A stretch of DNA of 64,000 nucleotides from Acidobacteriota bacterium (GTDB taxonomy: Bacteria; Actinomycetota; Acidimicrobiia; Acidimicrobiales; RAAP-2): assembly GCA_028873575.1 (NCBI GenBank), contig JAGWHY010000004.1, positions 1-64,000 on the forward strand. Direction: 5' to 3'. The first letter of the stretch is position 1. The number at the start of each line of letters is the position of its first letter. Positions 57,413 through 64,000 of this stretch are shown here, piece by piece. The notes beneath the pieces were generated by a model. It was not told the DNA's origin and did not search any database. It saw nothing but the letters and a program-made list of their open reading frames with translations. Position numbers and translations under genes: made by a program.

Positions 57413-59158
57413 GTGCGTGAGCCTTCGTCGTCTCTGATTCAAGTCGAGGGCGTCACCTCGCTCTATCGCCGTTTTCGCCCCGGACGGTTCGCCGAACTGC
57501 GTGGTCAAGATCACGTCGTGCGGGCGCTGCAGGGCGCGGTCAATAACGACCGCGTGTCGCACGCCTACCTCTTTTCTGGGCCACGCGGTACGGGTAAGAC
57601 CACCACGGCGCGCGTGCTCGCCAAGGCCCTCAACTGTGAAAACCCCGTTGACGGTGACGCCTGTGGCGTGTGCGCGAGTTGCGTCGCGATCGCGAAGGGC
57701 GCGTCGCTCGACGTGGTGGAACTCGACGCCGCGTCGAACAACGGCGTCGACGACATTCGTGAGATCACCGCTGGCGCGTGGCATAACACGCCCGGCCGCT
57801 GGAGAATTTACATCTTCGACGAGGTCCACCAACTCTCGAAGGCCGCTTCGGCCGCGCTCTTGAAGACGTTGGAGGAGCCACCCCCGCACGTGGTGTTCGT
57901 GCTGGCGACGACCGATCCGCACAAGGTCTTACCCACGATTCGTTCGCGCACCCAGCACCTCGAGTTTCGCCTCTTCGCGGGCGACACGCTGGGGTCGCTT
58001 TTGCGTGAAGTGGATCACGCGGCCGGACTGCGCGCGGACGACGCGATCATTGAAGCGGCGGTTCGTCTCGGTCGCGGTTCGGCGCGTGACGCGCTGAGTG
58101 CGCTCGATCAACTGCTGGCCACTGGGGCGCTCGACGAGACGCAACCCTCCTTTGACGCGTTACTGGGGGCGCTCGTGGCCAGTGACGCGGTCGAGGCGCT
58201 GCGCGCGCTCGCGACGCTCTCGCACGAAGGCTGGGACCCCGAGCAGTTGACCGAGAACCTCGTGGCGGAGGTCCGTCAGATCTTCTTATTGCAGGTGGCC
58301 CCCGAGGTGGCCGACGCCGTGGACCACGATCGCGAACGATTGACGACTTGGGGCCAACAGTTGGGTCTCGCGCGAAGTGTTCGCGTCCTCGAAACCCTCG
58401 GCAAGGCCCTGCGCGATATGAAGAGCGCGTCCGAGAAGCTGGTGACGCTTGAAGTCGCGTTGGTGCGTCTCGTTCGCCCCGACCTTGACGCGACCTACGA
58501 GGCGCTCGACGAACGCCTGAGCAAGCTTGAGCGTGGGGCGCGCCAGGTCCCCGCTCCCGCCCCCGCCACACCGCCACCCCCGCCGCCACGTCGGCCGATT
58601 GGCGCGAGCGCGGCGGACGCGCCACCCACGACGCCGCGTGACTCGTCTGCGTCGACGCCGCCCGACGTGGCCCACGCGTTAACGCCGACGACCGCCGCCG
58701 AATCCGCGCCGCTGCGTGAACCCGCAACCACGCCGACTCCTCGAACCGAGAGCTCGGCGTTGAACTTTGAGGACGTGCGAGAACGCTTCACCGCGAACGT
58801 GATTCCGCGGACGTCGCGCGCGGCCCAGTTACTCCTGCGCACGGCGCGCGTGGAGGGACTCACCGGGACGACCCTCACGATTGCGGTGCCCAGCGAAGAG
58901 TCGCGCCAAAATACCGAGATGATCGCGCAGGGACTGCGCAGCGCGATGGAGCACGAGTTCAAAACGCCCCTGCAACTGTCGTGGATCGTCGACCCGTCGC
59001 TGACCGGGTCTCCGATCAGCGACGCGCATCGCGCGCCGCCGGCGGCCGCGCCCGTCGTCGACGACGAGGGCGACGACGACGGACCCGTCGTCGTGGTGGA
59101 CTCCGCGGCGGCGCACTTGATCACGGAGATGTTCCCGGGCGCCGAGGAGATCTCGTGA
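57413..59158 (+). CDS. dnaX: DNA polymerase III subunit gamma/tau
   Basis: A 581-residue clamp-loader ATPase. Walker A is GPRGTGKT (residues 56-63), the zinc module is C75, C84, C87 and C90, and Walker B/sensor regions read YIFDEVHQLSKAA and VFVLATTDPHKV. The arginine-finger motif reads SRT where SRC is common. A proline-rich linker (about residues 375-440) precedes a C-terminal tau-like domain (NFEDVRERFTANVIPRTS). I see no obvious slippery A-run for frameshifting to gamma. Its stop overlaps recR. Confidence 0.95.
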   Translation: MREPSSSLIQVEGVTSLYRRFRPGRFAELRGQDHVVRALQGAVNNDRVSHAYLFSGPRGTGKTTTARVLAKALNCENPVDGDACGVCASCVAIAKGASLDVVELDAASNNGVDDIREITAGAWHNTPGRWRIYIFDEVHQLSKAASAALLKTLEEPPPHVVFVLATTDPHKVLPTIRSRTQHLEFRLFAGDTLGSLLREVDHAAGLRADDAIIEAAVRLGRGSARDALSALDQLLATGALDETQPSFDALLGALVASDAVEALRALATLSHEGWDPEQLTENLVAEVRQIFLLQVAPEVADAVDHDRERLTTWGQQLGLARSVRVLETLGKALRDMKSASEKLVTLEVALVRLVRPDLDATYEALDERLSKLERGARQVPAPAPATPPPPPPRRPIGASAADAPPTTPRDSSASTPPDVAHALTPTTAAESAPLREPATTPTPRTESSALNFEDVRERFTANVIPRTSRAAQLLLRTARVEGLTGTTLTIAVPSEESRQNTEMIAQGLRSAMEHEFKTPLQLSWIVDPSLTGSPISDAHRAPPAAAPVVDDEGDDDGPVVVVDSAAAHLITEMFPGAEEIS

Positions 59159-59757
59159 ACTACCCGCCGGCGCTGCAAGCCGTGGTGGACGAACTCGGAC
59201 GCTTTCCGGGCGTCGGTCCGAAGTCGGCTCAGCGCATCGCCTTTTGGATGATGCGTCAACCGAGCGAGGACGTCGAGCGATTGGCCGGCGCGCTGCGCGA
59301 AATGTCAACCCGGCTCGCCTTTTGCGAGCGCTGCTGCAACGTCGCCGAGACCGGTGGCCTGTGCGTGATCTGCGCCGACGAACGTCGCGACCAGACCATC
59401 ATCTGTGTCGTGGAGAATCCGCCCGACGTCGTGGCGGTCGAGCGCTCCGGTGCCTTCCGCGGGACCTACCACGTGCTGCACGGCGTCTTGAATCCGTTGG
59501 AGGGCGTCACGCCCGATCGACTGCGTATCCAAGAGTTGCTGCAGCGTTTGCACGGTCCGGTCAAAGAAGTCATCTTGTGCTTTAACTCCAACGTCGAAGG
59601 TGACCACACCGCCATGTACCTAAGTCGACTGCTGCAGGTGCCCGGTCTCGTCGTCTCCCAGCCGGCCAGTGGGTTACCCGTGGGCAGCGACGTCGAGTTC
59701 GCCGACGACCTGACCTTGGGTCGCGCCCTCGAAGGACGACGCGTCCTCACCGACTAA
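59155..59757 (+). CDS. recR: Recombination mediator RecR
   Basis: A 200-residue protein of the RecFOR pathway loading RecA at gaps. The helix-hairpin-helix is LGRFPGVGPKSAQRIAFW, the zinc cysteines are C57, C60, C70 and C73 (CERCCNVAETGGLCVIC), and a Toprim domain follows (ICVVENPPDVVAVERSG, CFNSNVEGDHTAMYLSR). The Walker-like ending GSDVEFADDLTLGRALEGRR is conserved. GTG 59155 overlaps the dnaX stop by 4 nt; dnaX-recR coupling is widespread. Confidence 0.96.
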   Translation: MNYPPALQAVVDELGRFPGVGPKSAQRIAFWMMRQPSEDVERLAGALREMSTRLAFCERCCNVAETGGLCVICADERRDQTIICVVENPPDVVAVERSGAFRGTYHVLHGVLNPLEGVTPDRLRIQELLQRLHGPVKEVILCFNSNVEGDHTAMYLSRLLQVPGLVVSQPASGLPVGSDVEFADDLTLGRALEGRRVLTD

Positions 59758-59761
59758 ACCC

Positions 59762-60667
59762 CTAGGCGAAGTGGGCGACGCAAAACGCGCCGACGCCGAG
59801 GCAGTACAGCCCGAAGGGCGTCAACGTCTTCGTGGTGAAGTACCGCACTAAGAATCGCACCGACACGTACGCGGCGATCGCGGCGAAGAGGGCGCCGACC
59901 AGGGTCTGGGCGCGTACGCCGTGGCCTAAGGGTCCGAAGAGATCGGGCAGTTTCAACACGCCCGCCGCCAAAATGATCGGCGTCGCGAGGAGGAACGAGA
60001 AGCGGGCGGATTCTTCGTGGCTGTAACGGCCAAGGAGCCCGGCCACCATCGACACTCCACTACGCGAGATGCCGGCGAAGAGCGCGAGAATCTGCGACGA
60101 ACCGATTACCACGGCCCCGAGGGGACGCATCGTGGCGAGCGTGCGACGCCGCGCGTGACGGCCCTGGCCACGTCGCAGCCATTCGCCGATGAGGAGAATG
60201 ACGCCGTTGAGCGTCAGAAAGATCGCGGCGTCGAGTGGCTTCGCGAAGAGAACGCGGAACTTCTTCTCGAAGACCAGTCCGACGAGTCCGACCGGCACGC
60301 TGGCGAGCACGAGTAACGCGAGTAGGCGGTACTCGGGGTTCGTGGTGGCGTCGTCCAAGCGCCACAGCGCGCGCGGGCCGCGCTCGCGGGCGCGGCGCAG
60401 CTGGTCACCCAGGCCACGGGCCAGTTCGAACCACGTCGCGCGGTAGTAGACGAGCAGACCGGCGGCGGTGCCCACGTGCAGCCCGACGATGAAGGCGAGA
60501 AAGAAGGACCGTGGTTGGCTCTGGGCCGCGACCAGGTTGTGCCAGCCAAAGAGGCTGGGCACCAGCACCGAGTGACCCAAACTCGAGATGGGAAAGAGCT
60601 CGGTGACGCCCTGAAGTAAGCCCATGATGACGGCTTGAACGTAGGTCAAGGGGCTCAGCACGCCCAC
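59762..60667 (-). CDS. uppP: Undecaprenyl-diphosphatase UppP (BacA)
   Basis: A 301-residue, eight-helix membrane phosphatase recycling undecaprenyl diphosphate for peptidoglycan synthesis. Motif 1 reads GVTELFPISSLGHSVLVP and motif 2 AGISRSGVSMVAGLLGRYS, the two active-site loops. The variant ISSLGH (rather than ISSSGH) is seen in a longer actinobacterial subgroup with an inserted basic loop, as here (RRARERGPRALWRLDD). It is convergent with recR. Confidence 0.93.
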   Translation of the reverse strand: MGVLSPLTYVQAVIMGLLQGVTELFPISSLGHSVLVPSLFGWHNLVAAQSQPRSFFLAFIVGLHVGTAAGLLVYYRATWFELARGLGDQLRRARERGPRALWRLDDATTNPEYRLLALLVLASVPVGLVGLVFEKKFRVLFAKPLDAAIFLTLNGVILLIGEWLRRGQGRHARRRTLATMRPLGAVVIGSSQILALFAGISRSGVSMVAGLLGRYSHEESARFSFLLATPIILAAGVLKLPDLFGPLGHGVRAQTLVGALFAAIAAYVSVRFLVRYFTTKTLTPFGLYCLGVGAFCVAHFA

Positions 60668-60694
60668 AGGCTAAACGCTGAGCCAAACTAGGGC

Positions 60695-61198
60695 GTGCGG
60701 TCTCTCATCCTCGTGCGTCACGCGAAGGCGGTCCCGGCCGGCGCCGGGACGAGCGACGTCGAACGCGCCCTGAGCTCGCGTGGGGTGGCCCAGTGCGCGC
60801 AACTTCGTCGTCGGATCAGCGACCCCGACGATCTCGGTCGCTACGGCCCCGTCCACGCCTTAGTCAGCGCGGCCGCGCGCACGCGCGAGACCTTCGAGTT
60901 GGCCTTCGCGGGCACCTCGTTCGTTGAGGGAGTGACGTACTCACCGACTATCTACAACGGCGCGCGCGACGTGTCCGCCGACGACTTGCTCGCGGCGTTG
61001 GTGGAGGTCGACCCCCTCGAGGGCTCGCTACTTGTCGTCGCGCACAACCCGAGCGTGGCCGAGTTGTTGTGGGCGTTAACGGGTGAAGTTTTGCGTGACG
61101 GCTACCCGACGGCCGGCCTGTGCGTGATTACCCTCCACGGCGCGGGACGAGTGGATGAGTGCGCGTACGAGCTCGTGGAACGCGTCGTCGTCGATTAG
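60695..61198 (+). CDS. SixA-type histidine phosphatase
   Basis: A 167-residue histidine-phosphatase-superfamily protein. The R-H motif is at R8-H9 (LILVRHAKA), SAAARTRETFELAF carries the second arginine, and VVAHNPSVAELLWAL the second histidine, an order typical of SixA phosphohistidine phosphatases. The target is unknown. The start is GTG 60695, divergent from uppP. Its TAG stop abuts the left inverted repeat of the mobile-element-like segment and forms part of the flanking 8-bp repeat. Confidence 0.88.
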   Translation: MRSLILVRHAKAVPAGAGTSDVERALSSRGVAQCAQLRRRISDPDDLGRYGPVHALVSAAARTRETFELAFAGTSFVEGVTYSPTIYNGARDVSADDLLAALVEVDPLEGSLLVVAHNPSVAELLWALTGEVLRDGYPTAGLCVITLHGAGRVDECAYELVERVVVD

Positions 61199-61332
61199 GG
61201 GATTTGGACAAAGGTAAAACCTTTTGCCGTTCGTGGCTTTGCAGGCCACGCTTCGTGGTTCGTGACCACCGGAGCCAGCAGCGATCACCGCGAGAAAGGC
61301 ACGCTTCGACCAGGTAAAATCGGCTTGTTTCT

Positions 61333-61398
61333 GGTTCCGCAGAACTGAAGTCCAGGGTCCGCAAAACTGAAGTTCATGGTTCGCAGAACTGAAGTTTG
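61333..61398 (+). repeat. Three tandem 22-nt direct repeats upstream of the ATPase gene
   Basis: Copies begin at 61333, 61355 and 61377 and share the core CGCAGAACTGAAGT (CGCAAAACTGAAGT in the middle copy). The 22-nt period is two helical turns, so a bound protein would lie on one face of the DNA. The third copy overlaps the -35 region of the ATPase promoter, which suggests an operator or iteron array. Confidence 0.75.
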
Positions 61399-61401
61399 CG
61401 G

Positions 61402-61407
61402 TATAAT
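61402..61407 (+). promoter_or_regulatory. -10 element TATAAT of the DUF4143 ATPase gene
   Basis: A perfect TATAAT ends 6 nt before GTG 61414, with TTCGCA at 61380-61385 as a possible -35 (16-nt spacer). A leaderless transcript is predicted. Confidence 0.6.
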
Positions 61408-61413
61408 AATCTG

Positions 61414-62691
61414 GTGCCGGCTCAGTCCTATCCCCTGCGAAAGCGGCGGGCTCTGGCCCTGACCACCACTCTCATGGCCGACGCGCCGGTCGTACTCCTC
61501 GAAGGCCCTCGAGCCGTGGGGAAATCTACGCTCCTGAACCAAGTGGCCGCCGCACAGAGCGGTCGCGTGGTCGACCTGGACGAACCGGCGACAAGAGACG
61601 CTGTAGTGGCGGACCCGGCACTGGCGGTGTCGGGGGAAGGTCCGGTGTGCCTGGACGAGTACCAGAAGGCACCCGAAGTACTCGAGGCCATAAAGGCTGA
61701 ACTGAACAAGCACACTGCACCGGGCAGATTTGTTCTGACTGGTTCCACCCGACACGACTCGCTCCCAGTTACCGCGCAGTCACTCACTGGGCGCGTGACC
61801 TCCCTAACCGTGTTCCCACTCTCCCAGGGGGAGCAGTGTGGTGTGCACGAGGACTTCCTGGAAGTTGCTATCAACGACCCGTCCAAAGTAATCACCAGGC
61901 ATCTGGCCACTACGACTCGGCCCGATTACATCGCTCGTGTCACGTGCGGGGGTTTCCCCCTCGCTCTCGCCGCTTCTTCCGGTGACGCTCGGCGCCGGTG
62001 GATCCGAGATTACGTCCGACTCACGCTTGAGCGCGACGTCCGAGACCTCAGCAATCTTCGTCAAGGGGACAAACTACGAACACTTCTGGATCGCCTGGCG
62101 GGACAGACCGCCCAAGTCCTCAACGTGGCGAAGGCGGCTGAGGATGTGGGACTTACCGACAAGACGGCAGAAAGCTACGTCAACCTTTTGGAGAAGGTGT
62201 TCCTGGTCTACCGTCTCGAGGCGTGGGGGACGACCCTCATTGCACGGACCTTGTCGAAACCGAAGGTACATGTGCTCGACACCGCCGTGGCGGCCGTGCT
62301 GATGCGACTCACTCCGGAGAAGCTGACCACCATTGATGCTACAGCCAGTAAGAAATTTGGTCACCTGGTTGAGACGTTCGCAGTCGGCGAACTGAGGAAA
62401 CAGGCCTCCTGGATCGAGGGGATCACGGGCATCGGTCATTGGCGCCATCATGACGGAGACGAAGTCGACCTGATTATCGAGCGCGAGGACGGGGGAATAC
62501 TGGGTTTCGAGATGAAAGCTGGAGGCCGGGTGTCGGGACCAGAGTTGAAAGGGTTGGCCCACCTGAGGGACAGCGTGGGAGACCGATTCCTTGGTGGCTT
62601 CGTCCTCTACTTGGGAAAGCGCTCTTACACCTACAGTGACCGGATTCACGTAGCCCCGCTCGATCGACTTTGGACTCCGATCGGCGACTGA
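61414..62691 (+). CDS. AAA ATPase with DUF4143 domain (COG1373-like)
   Basis: A 425-residue protein. An N-terminal AAA-type domain has Walker A GPRAVGKS (residues 31-38), Walker B VCLDEYQKAPE and sensor FVLTGSTRHD. The middle carries the DUF4143 domain, with a winged-helix-like part (VLNVAKAAEDVGLTDKTAESYVNLLEKVFLVYRL). The C-terminus shows a PD-(D/E)xK-like pattern (HDGDEVDLIIERE then FEMKAG), hinting at a nuclease fold. Function is unknown; such genes are patchily distributed and often look horizontally acquired. It is the sole gene of the inverted-repeat-bounded segment. Confidence 0.88.
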   Translation: MPAQSYPLRKRRALALTTTLMADAPVVLLEGPRAVGKSTLLNQVAAAQSGRVVDLDEPATRDAVVADPALAVSGEGPVCLDEYQKAPEVLEAIKAELNKHTAPGRFVLTGSTRHDSLPVTAQSLTGRVTSLTVFPLSQGEQCGVHEDFLEVAINDPSKVITRHLATTTRPDYIARVTCGGFPLALAASSGDARRRWIRDYVRLTLERDVRDLSNLRQGDKLRTLLDRLAGQTAQVLNVAKAAEDVGLTDKTAESYVNLLEKVFLVYRLEAWGTTLIARTLSKPKVHVLDTAVAAVLMRLTPEKLTTIDATASKKFGHLVETFAVGELRKQASWIEGITGIGHWRHHDGDEVDLIIEREDGGILGFEMKAGGRVSGPELKGLAHLRDSVGDRFLGGFVLYLGKRSYTYSDRIHVAPLDRLWTPIGD

Positions 62692-62853
62692 TGGCGCTGG
62701 CCTGGCCCAGCTGAGGCAGGCACTGGAGTTCACTGAGTCTCCGTCGGCCGAGAACCACGTCAGGTCGGTGTTAGGGCCTCATTGTCCCGCAAGGATCTTC
62801 CACGCGACCGCGTTTGTCCGAACGGTTGGGGGATCCTTGTCCAAATCCCTCGA

Positions 62854-64000
62854 CTAGAGCGAACGCAGAATCGCGCCGTCGCCCTGACCGCCCCCGCCGC
62901 ACAGCGCCACCGCCGCGACGCCGCCGCCGCGACGACGCAGTTCGTAGAGCGCGGTTAGCGCCAAGCGCGTTCCCGACATGCCGACCGGGTGTCCGAGCGC
63001 GATCGCGCCGCCGTTGACGTTGATCTTGTTCTCGTCGATGCCCAGATCGTCGGCCGAGGCGAGTCCCACCGCCGCGAAGGCCTCGTTGATTTCGAACAGG
63101 TCGAGACCCTTCACGTCGAGCTGCGCCTTGGCGGCGGCCTGTTGAATCGCGCGCGAGGGTTGCGTGAGCAGCGACGCGTCGGGTCCGGCGACTTGGCCGT
63201 AACTGACCAGTTCACCGAGGGGGGTGAGTCCCAGTTCGGCGCAGCGCTCTTCGGACATCACGATGAGCGCGGCCGCCCCGTCGGAGATCTGTGAGGCGTT
63301 GCCGGCGGTGATGGTCCCGTCCTTTTCGAAGGCGCCTCTCAGCGCGGCCAGTGACTCGACCGTGGTTTCGCCGCGCACGCCCTCGTCGGTCGCGACCTGC
63401 AGCGGGTCGCCCTTACGCTGGGCGACGGCGACGGGGACGATCTCTTCGGCGAAGCGGCCCGAGGCGATCGCGGCGGCCGCCAGTTGGTGGCTGCGCGCCG
63501 AGAACTCGTCTTGACGCTGACGCGTGATGGCGCCTGCGTTGTAGCGCTCGGTGGCCAGTCCCATCGCGCAGTGGTCGAAGGCGCAGGTCAGTCCGTCGAA
63601 CATCATCGAGTCGACAACCTTCTGGTCGCCAATGCGGTAGCCGGCGCGCGCGCCTGGGAGGAGGTAGGGCGCGTTGGTCATGGACTCCATGCCCCCGGCC
63701 ACCACCACGGCGGCTTCACCGGCGCGAATCATCAGGTCGGCGAGGTAGAGAGTCTGCAGTCCCGACAGGCAGACCTTGTTAATCGTGGTGGCGTGCACGC
63801 TCATCGGCACGCCGCCGGCGACGGCCGCCTGGCGAGCCGTGATCTGGCCCTGTCCGGCCTGGATGACTTGGCCCATCAAGACCGCGTCGACGCTCTGGGG
63901 GTCGACGCCGGCGCGCTCCAGGGCGCCCTTAATGGCCACGCCACCTAGATCTTGGGCGCTAACGGAGGCAAAGGCTCCCGACAACTTGCCAATGGCGGTG
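62854..64000 (-). CDS. Acetyl-CoA C-acetyltransferase (thiolase), 5' end beyond window
   Basis: A degradative/biosynthetic thiolase condensing or cleaving acetoacetyl-CoA. The visible part runs from TAIGKLSGAFASVSAQDLGG, near the usual N-terminus, so only about 10-15 residues are missing at the right edge. The acyl cysteine is in INKVCLSGLQT, the histidine in GGAIALGHPVGMSG, and the second cysteine in VALCGGGGQGDG. CGGGGQG is of the AtoB/PhbA type, unlike the thiolase at 15837 (CEGGGLA). Its stop lies 4 nt outside the right inverted repeat of the mobile-element-like segment. Confidence 0.93.
   Translation of the reverse strand, partial: TAIGKLSGAFASVSAQDLGGVAIKGALERAGVDPQSVDAVLMGQVIQAGQGQITARQAAVAGGVPMSVHATTINKVCLSGLQTLYLADLMIRAGEAAVVVAGGMESMTNAPYLLPGARAGYRIGDQKVVDSMMFDGLTCAFDHCAMGLATERYNAGAITRQRQDEFSARSHQLAAAAIASGRFAEEIVPVAVAQRKGDPLQVATDEGVRGETTVESLAALRGAFEKDGTITAGNASQISDGAAALIVMSEERCAELGLTPLGELVSYGQVAGPDASLLTQPSRAIQQAAAKAQLDVKGLDLFEINEAFAAVGLASADDLGIDENKINVNGGAIALGHPVGMSGTRLALTALYELRRRGGGVAAVALCGGGGQGDGAILRSL

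Larger units (their letters stand above)
61199..62849. mobile_element. Putative inverted-repeat-bounded mobile element carrying a DUF4143 ATPase
   Basis: GGGATTTGGACAA at 61199-61211 recurs as its exact reverse complement at 62837-62849. Immediately outside are TCGATTAG (61191-61198) and TCGACTAG (62850-62857), an 8-bp direct repeat with one mismatch, as expected of a target-site duplication. The segment separates two convergent genes right at their stop codons. Its only gene is the ATPase at 61414, which uses AGA, AGG and ATA codons that are rare around it. No transposase is visible. The non-coding ends are 61199-61413 (hairpins, three 22-nt repeats) and 62692-62849. Confidence 0.6.

Noticed and set aside
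61128-61364. Minus-strand frame spanning the sixA 3' end and the element's left end
   Set aside because: It crosses the inferred insertion boundary and consists of translated hairpins; no recognisable domain.
1-64000. CRISPR arrays, rRNA operons, prophage genes, classical transposases
   Set aside because: I looked for regularly spaced repeats with unique spacers, rRNA signatures, and integrase or transposase motifs, and found none I could support.

Overview
The window is high-GC, densely packed bacterial DNA from an actinobacterium, most plausibly class Acidimicrobiia. The grounds are an FHA/FHA/PP2C/PBP/PASTA-kinase/CrgA cluster, a SenX3-RegX3 pair, a CtaA/CtaB/CtaG haem-A set, an actinobacterial (SCO6880-type) type IV secretion module, scattered single tRNA genes and many apparently leaderless promoters (TAnnnT placed 6-7 nt before an ATG/GTG). 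The taxon is inferred; no rRNA gene is present. Coupled genes often overlap by 4 nt (ATGA, GTGA, TTGA).

Layout. 1-9.4 kb: partial acetamidase, methyltransferase, Rieske oxygenase, a His-rich anchored protein, a PspC-domain two-component system facing a PspC protein, then SDR, SRPBCC and Old Yellow Enzyme genes. 9.6-15.8 kb: tRNA-Leu and the cell-wall/division signalling cluster fhaA-fhaB-pstP-pbpA-pknB-crgA, lacking rodA and pknA. 15.8-24 kb: thiolase, thioesterases, pirin, COG4705-like membrane protein, class III aminotransferase, an Asp-box protein, tRNA-Ile. 24-31.5 kb: respiratory and haem-A functions (ctaG, a split b-type cytochrome module, ctaA, ctaB, TlpA-like thioredoxin) and an ABC-2 exporter. 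31.5-34.8 kb: serS and senX3-regX3. 34.9-39.7 kb: a compact five-gene type IV secretion-like operon without a relaxase, running into a polyphosphate-glucokinase-like ROK gene. 40-47.5 kb: cysteine synthase/M20 hydrolase pair, tRNA-Arg, a voltage-sensor-only protein, and a phosphate-transporter-like MFS gene divergent from sqdB. 47.5-56 kb: tandem-TetR regulator, DUF3445, acyl-CoA dehydrogenase, atypical aldehyde dehydrogenase, Cys-pair propeller lipoprotein, GabT. 55.9-59.8 kb: two tRNA-Ser genes, tadA, SRP RNA, dnaX, recR. 59.8-64 kb: uppP, sixA-like, an apparent mobile element, and a thiolase cut by the window edge.

Most notable. (1) A DUF4143-type ATPase gene lies in a ~1.65-kb segment bounded by 13-bp perfect inverted repeats and flanked by near-identical 8-bp direct repeats, inserted between two convergent genes and carrying three 22-nt direct repeats before its promoter; no transposase is visible. 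(2) A minimal, relaxase-less T4SS-like operon is embedded among housekeeping genes. (3) A PHO-box-like array with 11-nt spacing precedes the MFS phosphate-transporter candidate, divergent from the sulfolipid gene sqdB, in the same window as SenX3-RegX3; together these suggest a phosphate-starvation response.
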